NCBI GenBank assembly: GCA_003599505.1
Contig: QZKO01000039.1
Location: 1-63,765 of the forward strand
Source of the DNA: Nitrospiraceae bacterium
GTDB lineage: Bacteria > Nitrospirota > Thermodesulfovibrionia > UBA6902
DNA length: 63,765 nucleotides
Direction of reading: 5' to 3'
The position numbers and the translations under genes were made by a program. The notes below the pieces were generated by a model, which saw only the letters and a program-made list of their open reading frames with translations, was not told the DNA's origin and searched no databases. Below, in pieces: positions 8,049-15,929 of this stretch; the stretch's first letter is position 1; each line of letters begins with the position of its first letter.

Positions 8049-10133
8049 ATGATATCGCGGATATTAATATTGATCCTTACAGCGCTCGCGGTCCTGCTTG
8101 CAAAGGACGCCGAGGCATACATAGGCCCGGGCGCCGGCTTTGCATTCTTTTCCTCATTTATTGTTTTTATCATTACCTTCGCCCTCATAATATTTTATTT
8201 CATCTCGCTGCCGGTCAGGGTCATTTTTAACGCGCTATTCCGGAGAAAGGCAAAGGTGAAAGGCCCGTTCAGGCAGGTCATCATCCTGGGGCTTGACGGC
8301 ATGGACCCCGCGCTTACAGCCGGATTCATGCGGGGCGGGAAGCTCCCGAATTTCGCGCGGCTGAAAGACAGCGGCGCGTTTGCGCCCCTTGCGACAAGCT
8401 GCCCGTCTATTTCGCCTGTCGCGTGGTCGTCTTTCATGACAGGACTTGATGCGTCTTATCATGGTATCTTTGATTTCCTGACACGCGACACAGGCACATA
8501 CTTCCCTCTGCTCTCATCAGCGGAGATAAAGGGCCCCCGGCGCACATTCTCAATAGGGAAATATGTGCTTCAATTGGGCAAGCCCAGGCTTAAGCTTCTG
8601 AGAAAAGGCAGGCCGTTCTGGAATATATTGGGCGAGCAGGGGATATTCAGCTCGATCATTCGCGTGCCTATCACTTTTCCTCCGGAGAAATTCAACGGCC
8701 TGCTTCTGTCGGGGATGTGTGTCCCGGACCTTCAGGGAACTCAGGGAACGTTCTCCTTTTATACGACCGACAGTTCTTACAGGGAGGAAAAAACAGGCGG
8801 AGTCTGTTTTACGGTGTCATTCAACAGCGATACAGCCGATACCTATTTGTATGGCCCGAAAAATACCCTGGTAAAGGACGGCGGGAAGCTGAGGACCCCG
8901 CTCGGGATAAGGGTAACCGAAGGCAATAGCTCCGTAATTGTTAAAGTTTGCGGTCAGGAACTCCGGTTGGAGCAAGAGGAATATTCCCCCTGGGTAAGGG
9001 TAGTTTTCCGTCCCGGTCTGGGCGTTAAGGTGAGGGGTATATGCAGGTTCTATCTTAAAAAGGTTTCGCCTCATCTTGAGCTCTATGCGACACCGGTCAA
9101 CATTGATCCTGAAAGGCCCGCCCTTCCTGTTTCACATCCCTTTATCTATTCCGTCTATCTTTCAAAGATGATCGGCTCATATGCCACCCTCGGACTTGCT
9201 GAAGATACCTGGGCGCTGAATGAAGGGATTATCGATGAGGACGCGTTTTTGAAACAGGCCTACGCTTTTTATGAGGAGCGCGAGAAAATGTTTTTCAAGG
9301 CCCTCGAAAGAAACCCTGGAGGGCTTTGCGTGTGCGTATTTGATACCACGGACCGCATACAGCACATGTTCTTCCGTTGTCTCGACGAATCCCACCCTGC
9401 GAACAAAGGGAAAGAAGTCCTGAAATACAAAAACGTTATAGAGGACCTTTATGTCAGGATGGACGGACTGCTCGGCCGTGTCATGGAAAAAGTTGATAAA
9501 GATACGCTTCTGATAGTAATGTCGGACCACGGGTTCAAGCAGTTTAAACGGGGCGTCAATTTAAATACATGGCTTTTTCAGAACGGATATCTCCGGTTAA
9601 AGGACGGAGGCAAGACGGGCGGCGACTGGTTTGAAAATGTTGACTGGGCCGGGACAAGGGCATTCTCATTGGGATTGACCGGTATATACATAAACAGAAA
9701 AGGGCGGGAATCAAAGGGGATTGTCGAAAAGGGGGCTGAGATTCAAGGCCTGAAAAAAGAGATCATTGAAAGACTTGCAGGCCTTGTCGATGAAGAGAAA
9801 AAAGAAAAAGCTATTATAGACGCTGTCGATACGGAAAGTTTTTTTTCAGGCCCTTATGCCTCTGACGGCCCTGACATATTGATAAACTATAACTCAGGCT
9901 ACAGGAGTTCATGGGCCTGCGCCACCGGAAAGGTGACGGAATCCGTTTTTGAGGACAATGTAAAGCGGTGGAGCGGAGACCACTGTGTCGACCCGAAGCT
10001 TGCGCCGGGGATATTTTTTTCAAATATTAAAATAAATACCGCAACTCCCGACATCAGGGACATAGCGCCGACTGTACTGAAGGCCTTTGGAGCGGAAACG
10101 CCTGAAAACATGAAGGGGAAGACGCTGATTTAG
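8049..10133 (+). CDS. Membrane-anchored alkaline phosphatase superfamily phosphodiesterase
   Basis: This 694-residue protein begins with a signal-like helix ending ...DAEA, followed by the AYIGPGAG motif and a second membrane helix. These place the catalytic domain next to the membrane. AP-superfamily motifs in order are LGLDGMDP (metal Asp), SISPVAWSSFMTG (probable Ser nucleophile in the SPVAW position), DTTDRIQH, MSDHGF and SGDH. Together they give a complete two-metal set of the type I phosphodiesterase/nucleotide pyrophosphatase group. I prefer ATG 8049 over GTG 8007 because it gives a clean signal peptide; the alternative adds 14 residues. The tandem gene downstream (10161) is a paralogue of similar layout. 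It could hydrolyse or transfer a phospho-headgroup or phospho-glycan; the substrate is unknown. Confidence 0.75.
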   Translation: MISRILILILTALAVLLAKDAEAYIGPGAGFAFFSSFIVFIITFALIIFYFISLPVRVIFNALFRRKAKVKGPFRQVIILGLDGMDPALTAGFMRGGKLPNFARLKDSGAFAPLATSCPSISPVAWSSFMTGLDASYHGIFDFLTRDTGTYFPLLSSAEIKGPRRTFSIGKYVLQLGKPRLKLLRKGRPFWNILGEQGIFSSIIRVPITFPPEKFNGLLLSGMCVPDLQGTQGTFSFYTTDSSYREEKTGGVCFTVSFNSDTADTYLYGPKNTLVKDGGKLRTPLGIRVTEGNSSVIVKVCGQELRLEQEEYSPWVRVVFRPGLGVKVRGICRFYLKKVSPHLELYATPVNIDPERPALPVSHPFIYSVYLSKMIGSYATLGLAEDTWALNEGIIDEDAFLKQAYAFYEEREKMFFKALERNPGGLCVCVFDTTDRIQHMFFRCLDESHPANKGKEVLKYKNVIEDLYVRMDGLLGRVMEKVDKDTLLIVMSDHGFKQFKRGVNLNTWLFQNGYLRLKDGGKTGGDWFENVDWAGTRAFSLGLTGIYINRKGRESKGIVEKGAEIQGLKKEIIERLAGLVDEEKKEKAIIDAVDTESFFSGPYASDGPDILINYNSGYRSSWACATGKVTESVFEDNVKRWSGDHCVDPKLAPGIFFSNIKINTATPDIRDIAPTVLKAFGAETPENMKGKTLI

Positions 10134-10160
10134 AGCGAACTTGAGAAATTAAAAATCAAA

Positions 10161-12137
10161 ATGAAAAGAAAAATCAAAAAATATTTTAATTCCGGCGTTG
10201 CCGGGGCAGTCCTGCTTTTTTTAATCAGCTCTCTCTTAATAGGCGGTTGCAGTAAAAGCCACAGCAACAGGACGGAGAAAAAGGTAATCGTATTGGGTTT
10301 TGACGGTATGGACCCGGATATTCTGGAGCGGCTCATAAGAGAAGGGAAGATGCCCCATTTCGAAAATTTAATGCAAAAGGGCAATTACCGGGAACTGGAA
10401 ACAAGCATCCCGCCCCAGAGCCCTGTGGCATGGTCGAATTTTATCACGGGCATGAATCCGGGAGGGCACGGCATTTATGATTTCATACACCGCGACCCTG
10501 AAACAATGATCCCCTTTCTTTCAACTTCCGAGGTGCGGCCTGCCGACAAGAAGATCACTCTCGGCGGTTGGACGATCCCGGTTTCGAAAGACAAACTGGT
10601 GCTCCTTCGCAAAGGCACTGCATTCTGGGAAATGCTTGACAAGCATAATATACCGGCTACTGTGATCCGCGTTCCTGCGAATTTTCCCATAATGGAAACG
10701 GAAACCCGCTCTCTTTCAGGGATGGGGACCCCCGACATCCAGGGGACATACGGTATATTTTCCTTTTATACGACGGAAGACAGTGTCTTCGAAAAAGATG
10801 TATCAGGAGGGAAAATCTTCCCGGTACGCATGATAAACAACCGGGTGGAAGCGAGTATCGAGGGACCCAGAAACACGTTTAAAAAGGGCGCGCCGAGGAG
10901 TAAAGTTGATTTCCAGGTCGTGTCCGACCCTGAACACTCAGTGGCAAAGATACTGCTCCAGGACCGGCAGGTAATTCTTAAACAGGGTGAATGGAGCCCC
11001 TGGGTCCGGATGGAGTTCGAGTTAATTCCCTTTTTCCAGAAGGTGAGCGGCATTTGCCGTTTTTATCTGAAAGAGATTTATCCGGTTTTTAAACTCTATG
11101 TCACCCCGGTGAATATCGACCCTTCGGACCCGGCTATGCCTGTATCCACTCCGGAGCATTTTGTAAAAGAGCTGTACGAAGAAGTAGGGCCGTTCTATAC
11201 GCAGGGCATCCCCGAAGACACCAAGGCGTTGATACAGGGCGTTTTGAATGACGATGAATTTCTTGTGCAGGCGCGCATCAGTTATGATGAATTCCGGAGG
11301 ATTTTCATGCAGGAGATGGGGCGCTTCAATTCAGGTTTGCTGTTTTTTTATTTCGGAAGCACGGACCAGCTTTCCCACGTGTTCTGGCGGACAATGGACC
11401 CGGCGCATCCCGCATATGACCCTTCGGGTAAGAACGCCGATGTTATAGAAAAGACCTATATGGAAATGGACGGCATCCTCGGGTTTACTATGGACAGGCT
11501 CGACGGAAAAACGACCCTTATTGTGTTGTCGGACCATGGGTTTGCGCCCTATTACCGTTCTTTTAATATTAATACCTGGCTTAGAGATGAAGGCTATATA
11601 GCGCTCAGGGACGGAGCCCCGAAAGGCGAGTTCTTCGAAAACGTCGACTGGTCCGGCACACGCGCGTACGGCCTGGGGTTTAACGGCCTTTATCTGAATA
11701 TGAAGGGAAGGGAGAAAAACGGCATCGTTCTGGAGGGCGGGGAGCGCGAGACTCTGATAAATGAATTATCAGCAAAGCTGCTTTCAATCAGAGACCCGAA
11801 GACGGGACAAAATATAATAACAAAAGTTTACAGGACGGACGAGGTATACACAGGGCCGCATCTGAAAAACGCGCCTGAGCTCATCGTAGGCTATAATCGC
11901 GGATACCGGGCTTCATGGGAAACAGTGCTCGGTAATTTTCCTGAAGGACTATTCAGTGATAATAATGAAAAATGGAGCGGCGACCATCTGATGGCCGCCG
12001 AGCTCGTGCCCGGGATCTTGCTTGCAAACAGGAGGATACGCGCGGAGCGTCCGTCGCTTTTAGATATCGCGCCGACTATCCTGAAAGAATTTGGGATCAC
12101 GAAGAATAAGGAGATGGTGGGCAGCAGCATATTTTAG
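10161..12137 (+). CDS. Lipoprotein alkaline phosphatase superfamily phosphodiesterase
   Basis: This 658-residue protein has a type II signal peptide. A hydrophobic helix is followed by a lipobox, LIGGC, so it is likely a lipoprotein. The AP-superfamily core has LGFDGMDP, PPQSPVAWSNFITG (nucleophile Ser), GSTDQLSHVFW, LSDHGFAPY and SGDH. Sequence blocks such as GTFSFYTTD/GIFSFYTTED and FENVDWSGTRAY/FENVDWAGTRAF show that it is a duplicated sister of the preceding gene. It starts 28 nt after that gene. The C-terminus ends with GSSIF and, as in the sister protein, lacks the LGYID tail seen in the third AP protein (59816-61474). The role is probably periplasmic phosphoester chemistry on an envelope glycan or lipid. 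Confidence 0.75.
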   Translation: MKRKIKKYFNSGVAGAVLLFLISSLLIGGCSKSHSNRTEKKVIVLGFDGMDPDILERLIREGKMPHFENLMQKGNYRELETSIPPQSPVAWSNFITGMNPGGHGIYDFIHRDPETMIPFLSTSEVRPADKKITLGGWTIPVSKDKLVLLRKGTAFWEMLDKHNIPATVIRVPANFPIMETETRSLSGMGTPDIQGTYGIFSFYTTEDSVFEKDVSGGKIFPVRMINNRVEASIEGPRNTFKKGAPRSKVDFQVVSDPEHSVAKILLQDRQVILKQGEWSPWVRMEFELIPFFQKVSGICRFYLKEIYPVFKLYVTPVNIDPSDPAMPVSTPEHFVKELYEEVGPFYTQGIPEDTKALIQGVLNDDEFLVQARISYDEFRRIFMQEMGRFNSGLLFFYFGSTDQLSHVFWRTMDPAHPAYDPSGKNADVIEKTYMEMDGILGFTMDRLDGKTTLIVLSDHGFAPYYRSFNINTWLRDEGYIALRDGAPKGEFFENVDWSGTRAYGLGFNGLYLNMKGREKNGIVLEGGERETLINELSAKLLSIRDPKTGQNIITKVYRTDEVYTGPHLKNAPELIVGYNRGYRASWETVLGNFPEGLFSDNNEKWSGDHLMAAELVPGILLANRRIRAERPSLLDIAPTILKEFGITKNKEMVGSSIF

Positions 12138-12188
12138 CCGGGATTATTATTTTGGGCTGATTATTCTATTCAATTGGTGGAGGAAGGC

Positions 12189-12386
12189 ATGTTCGGGTCA
12201 AAGGTAAAAATTGATAAAGACCTGCTTGACAGGTGCAAACGGTTTGCCGCCGAAAAAGGCTACGGTTCTGTTGAGGAATTTATTGTCCACACGCTTGAGA
12301 AGGAATTGCGGACCTCGGCAGCGGGATGTGAAGAGACCGGAGAGGAAATAAAAAACAGGCTGAAGGGGCTCGGCTACATAGACTGA
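12189..12386 (+). CDS. Small ribbon-helix-helix-like protein with a C-terminal LGYID tail
   Basis: This 65-residue protein starts at ATG 12189 behind a GGTGGAGGAAGG ribosome-binding site; an upstream TTG at 12174 is disfavoured. The N-terminal part (KVKIDKDLLDRCKRFAAEKG followed by EEFIVHTLEKEL) looks like a ribbon-helix-helix or CopG-like fold. The last residues, EEIKNRLKGLGYID, closely match the C-terminus of the AP enzyme at 59816-61474 (VKDQLRQLGYID). It lies 51 nt after an AP gene that lacks this tail. It could be a tail or adaptor module supplied in trans, or a small regulator. The function is unknown. Confidence 0.65.
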   Translation: MFGSKVKIDKDLLDRCKRFAAEKGYGSVEEFIVHTLEKELRTSAAGCEETGEEIKNRLKGLGYID

Positions 12387-12414
12387 ATCCGGGGGAAGCC
12401 GTAAATGAGAAGCC

Positions 12415-13239
12415 ATGCAGATCCTTAATTCGATATTAAATACATTCTTTGACCTCGTGCTGGCGCCCATGAGATCATTTAATCCGTTCTGGTCGCTGTT
12501 TATCTTTTCCGTGCCGGCGGGTATACTCCTGGTCCTGATATTCCGTTACACATCAGACCAGGGGGCGATCCGGGAGACGAAGGACAGGATAAAGGGGCAT
12601 ATGCTGGAGATACGGCTTTTCAAGGACAATCCGGGTGTGTTAATGTCGGCATTCGGGAGCATACTCGTCTACAATTTTAAATATATGCGGCATGCCGTCA
12701 GGCCGATGCTCTTTATGGTCGTGCCTGTCCTTTTTATGCTTGTACAGCTTGATGCCTGGTATGGGTACAGGCCTTTAAGGACGGGTGAATCCGCCGTTTT
12801 TTCAGTCAGACTGTCCGGGAGCGACGGTAGAGTTGTCGACAATATAACTCTACAGGCAGATGATGGTCTGACTGTTGAAACTCCGCCTCTCCGCATACCG
12901 GAAGAAAAAGAAGCGGACTGGAGGATAAGGGCAGACAAGGCGGGAAATCACAAAGTGGCTGTACGGGTCCGGGGCAAAACGGTTGAGAAAACAATCACGG
13001 TTTCAGGAAATCCGGGCCGGGTATCGGTAAAAAGGACCTCCGCCGGTTTTTGGGAAAGACTTTTCAACCCCGGAGAAAAACCGATACCGGAAGATTCCGG
13101 GATAAAAGAAATAAGCGTAGAATATCCTTTGGGGTCTATCTATGTGTTAGGCTGGAGCATGCACTGGCTTATGGTTTTTTTTCTGCTGACCCTCATCACC
13201 GGCTTTGCTTTTAAGGGGTTTTTCCGTGTCGAGTTGTAA
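12415..13239 (+). CDS. Polytopic membrane protein of unknown function (possible Oxa1/EMC3-like core)
   Basis: This 274-residue protein has hydrophobic segments near residues 25-45, 90-115 and 240-265. A charged amphipathic stretch (ETKDRIKGHMLEIRLFKDNP) lies between the first two, and a beta-rich periplasmic-type domain (about 120-205) precedes the last. A leading membrane helix, a cytosolic charged hairpin and paired helices recall DUF106/EMC3-type members of the Oxa1/YidC superfamily. That comparison is by topology only and is weak. It starts 28 nt after the 65-aa gene and overlaps the DprE1 gene by 14 nt, so it belongs to the arabinose operon. A transport or membrane-assembly role for the lipid-linked sugar is possible but unproven. 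Confidence 0.5.
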   Translation: MQILNSILNTFFDLVLAPMRSFNPFWSLFIFSVPAGILLVLIFRYTSDQGAIRETKDRIKGHMLEIRLFKDNPGVLMSAFGSILVYNFKYMRHAVRPMLFMVVPVLFMLVQLDAWYGYRPLRTGESAVFSVRLSGSDGRVVDNITLQADDGLTVETPPLRIPEEKEADWRIRADKAGNHKVAVRVRGKTVEKTITVSGNPGRVSVKRTSAGFWERLFNPGEKPIPEDSGIKEISVEYPLGSIYVLGWSMHWLMVFFLLTLITGFAFKGFFRVEL

Positions 13240-14563
13240 TAATTGCGGGTCCGATTTTGAATCGTGGGGCAGGTTCCCGAGAGTGTCGCATATGGGAATG
13301 CTCGCGCCCGGGAGCGTCGGGAAGGTCGGTCCTGCAATTGAATCGGTCGGTTCATCGGTCCTGCCGAGGGGATTGGGACGGAGTTACGGGGATTCCTGTC
13401 TCAATGAAAACGGCTATCTCCTTTCAACAAAGTGGCTGGACAAGTTTTATGGTTTTGATCCCGGCACGGGTTTATTAAAATGCGAGTCCGGTGTCTCACT
13501 CGATGAGATCCTGAAGTTGTTTGTGCCGAGGGGCTGGTTTTTATCGGTTACGCCCGGAACAAAATTTGTGACTGTAGGGGGGGCGATCGCAAACGACGTC
13601 CATGGGAAGAGCCATCACAGTACCGGGTCGTTCGGAAATTCACTCAAGCAGTTTGAATTATTGAGGTCTGACGGAGAAAGATTTATATGCAGCAGGGACT
13701 TGAACCCCGGCCTGTTCAGGGCCACTGTCGGGGGACTCGGTTTGACAGGCGTTATTTTGTGGGCCGAGTTTGCCTTAAGACGGATCGATGGGCCTTATAT
13801 TGAAATGGAAGCGGTAAAGTTCAATGACATAGAGGAGTTTTTTCAGCTTTCCGAAGAATCTGTTCATGGGTATGAACATACGGTTTCGTGGGTCGATTGT
13901 CTGAGCGGACCCGGGGCGAGGGGTATTTTTATGAGGGGGAATAACTCGGCCCGTCAGGAACCGGATGAATCAAGGCGCGCGCATGGTCCTTCCCGCAAGA
14001 CCATGCCTTTTGACGCTCCCCCCTTTTTATTATCCGGTCCCTCGATCAGGCTGTTTAATTTTTTGCATTTTAATCTGCAGAGGAAAAAGGTCCACAGGAG
14101 CTGTATTCATTACGACCCATTTTTTTATCCGCTGGACGGCATACTGCACTGGAACAGATTATACGGGAAACGCGGTTTCCTGCAGTGGCAGTGCGCGATA
14201 CCGAAGACCGGGAAGAAAAGGGCCTTGACCCTGATCCTGCAAGAAGTCGTCAGGGGTGAAGCCGGTCCGTTTCTTACTACATTAAAAGAGTTCGGCGACA
14301 AACCGGCAGAGGGGTTGCTCTCATTTCCGATTCCGGGGATTACCCTGGCGCTCGATTTTCCCAATACCGGGGAAAAGCTCTTTTCCTTTCTGGACAGGCT
14401 GGACAGGATCGTAGCGGATTTCGGAGGCAGGATTTATCCTGCGAAGGACGCCCGCATGGCGCCCGGGATGTTCAGCGCCTCGTTTTCAGAGATTGAAAAC
14501 TTTTCAGGATATGTTGATCCGAGGTTGTCTTCGAGTTTTTACAGAAGAGTAGGAGGTAAATAA
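13226..14563 (+). CDS. dprE1: FAD-dependent decaprenylphosphoryl-beta-D-ribose 2'-oxidase-like protein
   Basis: This 445-residue FAD-linked oxidase opens the 2'-epimerisation of polyprenyl-phosphoryl-ribose to arabinose. PRGLGRSYGDS and PGTKFVTVGGAIANDVHGKS followed by HHSTGSFGN form the FAD-binding domain and match DprE1 closely. The C-terminal domain has GLLSFPIPG and IYPAKDARM. The position of the mycobacterial Cys387 (ICVDFP) reads LALDFP here, so Ala375 replaces that cysteine. The start is GTG 13226 after AAGGGG, overlapping the upstream gene by 14 nt; the longer TTG start at 13205 has no clear RBS. An N-terminal CNNC pair is unusual. The stop overlaps the next start (TAATG). It is predicted to work with DprE2, a HAD phosphatase and UbiA in one operon. 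Confidence 0.85.
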   Translation: MSSCNNCGSDFESWGRFPRVSHMGMLAPGSVGKVGPAIESVGSSVLPRGLGRSYGDSCLNENGYLLSTKWLDKFYGFDPGTGLLKCESGVSLDEILKLFVPRGWFLSVTPGTKFVTVGGAIANDVHGKSHHSTGSFGNSLKQFELLRSDGERFICSRDLNPGLFRATVGGLGLTGVILWAEFALRRIDGPYIEMEAVKFNDIEEFFQLSEESVHGYEHTVSWVDCLSGPGARGIFMRGNNSARQEPDESRRAHGPSRKTMPFDAPPFLLSGPSIRLFNFLHFNLQRKKVHRSCIHYDPFFYPLDGILHWNRLYGKRGFLQWQCAIPKTGKKRALTLILQEVVRGEAGPFLTTLKEFGDKPAEGLLSFPIPGITLALDFPNTGEKLFSFLDRLDRIVADFGGRIYPAKDARMAPGMFSASFSEIENFSGYVDPRLSSSFYRRVGGK

Positions 14564-15309
14564 TGGCCCGGCCCGCAAAGATTTTAGTTTTCGGGGCGAC
14601 ATCGGCAATTGCATTCGGGACCGCCAAACTGTTTGCTCGTGACGGCGCCTCACTCTATTTATGCGCGAGGGATGAAGAAGATCTTAAAGCGCTTTCAGCG
14701 GACTTGACCGTCAGAGGGGCCAAAGAAGTCGGCTATTCCGTATTTAATGCTTTGGATAAGGGTTCGATAATCAGGGCTGTTGACGATTGCCTGAAAAAGT
14801 TTCCGGAGCTTGACGGACTTCTTATCGCATATGGGACCCTGCCGGACCAGGGTTTGTGCGAGACGGATATTGAGGAGATGCGAAGGGCCGTTGAAATTAA
14901 TTTTACAAGTCCGGCAATAATTTTGACCTATATTGCCGGACATTTTGAAAAAAAGAAACAGGGGGTAATCGCTGTTATTTCATCGGTTGCGGGCGACCGC
15001 GGGCGTCAGTCCAATTATGTTTATGGAGCCGCAAAAGGCGCGCTTACAACATTTTTATCGGGTTTGAGACAACGCCTCGGCAAATCGGGAGTAAATGTCA
15101 TTACCGTCAAGCCCGGGTTTGTAGACACCCCGATGACGGCCGGTTTTAAAAAAGGATTGTTGTTTGTCGGCCCTGATGTTATTGCAAAGGGCATTTACAG
15201 GGCCGTCAAAACGGGAAAAAGTATAGCTTATGTCCCGTGGTTCTGGCGTATAATAATGATGATCATCAGGAATATCCCGGAAAAGATATTTATCAAGATA
15301 AAACTGTAG
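14563..15309 (+). CDS. dprE2: SDR-family decaprenylphosphoryl-D-2-keto erythropentose reductase-like protein
   Basis: This 248-residue short-chain dehydrogenase has a Rossmann nucleotide-binding segment VFGATSAIAFGTAKLFARDG at 9-28, a catalytic Ser in ISSVAGDRG and YVYGAAKG (YxxxK). It follows the DprE1 gene with a one-base overlap. In the DprE1/DprE2 pair this enzyme reduces the 2-keto intermediate with NAD(P)H to polyprenyl-phosphoryl-arabinose. A bare SDR could do many reactions; the assignment rests on the adjacency and overlap with DprE1 and UbiA. Its stop (TAG) overlaps the GTG start of the HAD gene. Confidence 0.8.
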   Translation: MARPAKILVFGATSAIAFGTAKLFARDGASLYLCARDEEDLKALSADLTVRGAKEVGYSVFNALDKGSIIRAVDDCLKKFPELDGLLIAYGTLPDQGLCETDIEEMRRAVEINFTSPAIILTYIAGHFEKKKQGVIAVISSVAGDRGRQSNYVYGAAKGALTTFLSGLRQRLGKSGVNVITVKPGFVDTPMTAGFKKGLLFVGPDVIAKGIYRAVKTGKSIAYVPWFWRIIMMIIRNIPEKIFIKIKL

Positions 15310-15929
15310 TGAAAAAAAAACTGGCAATCTTTGATTTTGACGGGACCATGATCAAGGGTGATTCTCTCATCAGGTTTTTATGGTATTATTCGAATCCCTT
15401 TGTCTTTGCGGCCAGATGTTTCCATTTGCTTCCCGTGATGATAAAGTACGCAATGGGGTTTATCGATGAACACAGCGCCAAGGAAAAGGTATATATGCTG
15501 TTTTTCGCGTGGGTCCCGCGAAAGCAATTCATGGAAAAGGCCTCTTTGTTCAGTATGTCGGTTATCCCGTTGATCGTGAGAGAGGAAGCGGTCCGGAGAC
15601 TCAGATGGCATCAGGGAAGCAACCATGATTGTATATTGGTAAGCGCGTCGATAGAAGATTATTTGCTGCCGTGGGCTGAGAGCGCGGGGTTTTCGAGTGT
15701 CGTTGCGACAAAGCTGGAAACCGACGGCAGCGGAAAGATAACAGGGAAGTTCTCGGGAAGGAATTGCAAGGGAGCGGAAAAAGTTGCGCGTATAAAGGAA
15801 GTCCGGAGCGACTTGTCGCAATATGAAATATACGCTTACGGCGACAGCAGGGGTGATAAAGAATTGCTGGAAATTGCGGACCATCCGTTTTACAGATCTT
15901 TTGAAAAGGAAATATCCTACCCGGTATGA
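15309..15929 (+). CDS. HAD-IB family phosphatase
   Basis: This 206-residue HAD hydrolase has motif I IFDFDGTMIKGDS, motif II in VSASIEDYLLPWA, a conserved Lys in the RNCKGAEKVARI region and motif IV AYGDSRGDKELL. The SerB-like IB subclass removes phosphate from small or lipid-linked substrates. GTG 15309 overlaps the upstream TAG; an in-frame TTG at 15237 would sit deep inside the SDR gene. Within this operon the missing step of the arabinose-phospholipid pathway is 5-phosphate removal from polyprenyl-phosphoryl-5-phosphoribose, which this enzyme could perform. That role is inferred from context. Its stop overlaps the UbiA start by 4 nt. Confidence 0.8.
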   Translation: MKKKLAIFDFDGTMIKGDSLIRFLWYYSNPFVFAARCFHLLPVMIKYAMGFIDEHSAKEKVYMLFFAWVPRKQFMEKASLFSMSVIPLIVREEAVRRLRWHQGSNHDCILVSASIEDYLLPWAESAGFSSVVATKLETDGSGKITGKFSGRNCKGAEKVARIKEVRSDLSQYEIYAYGDSRGDKELLEIADHPFYRSFEKEISYPV

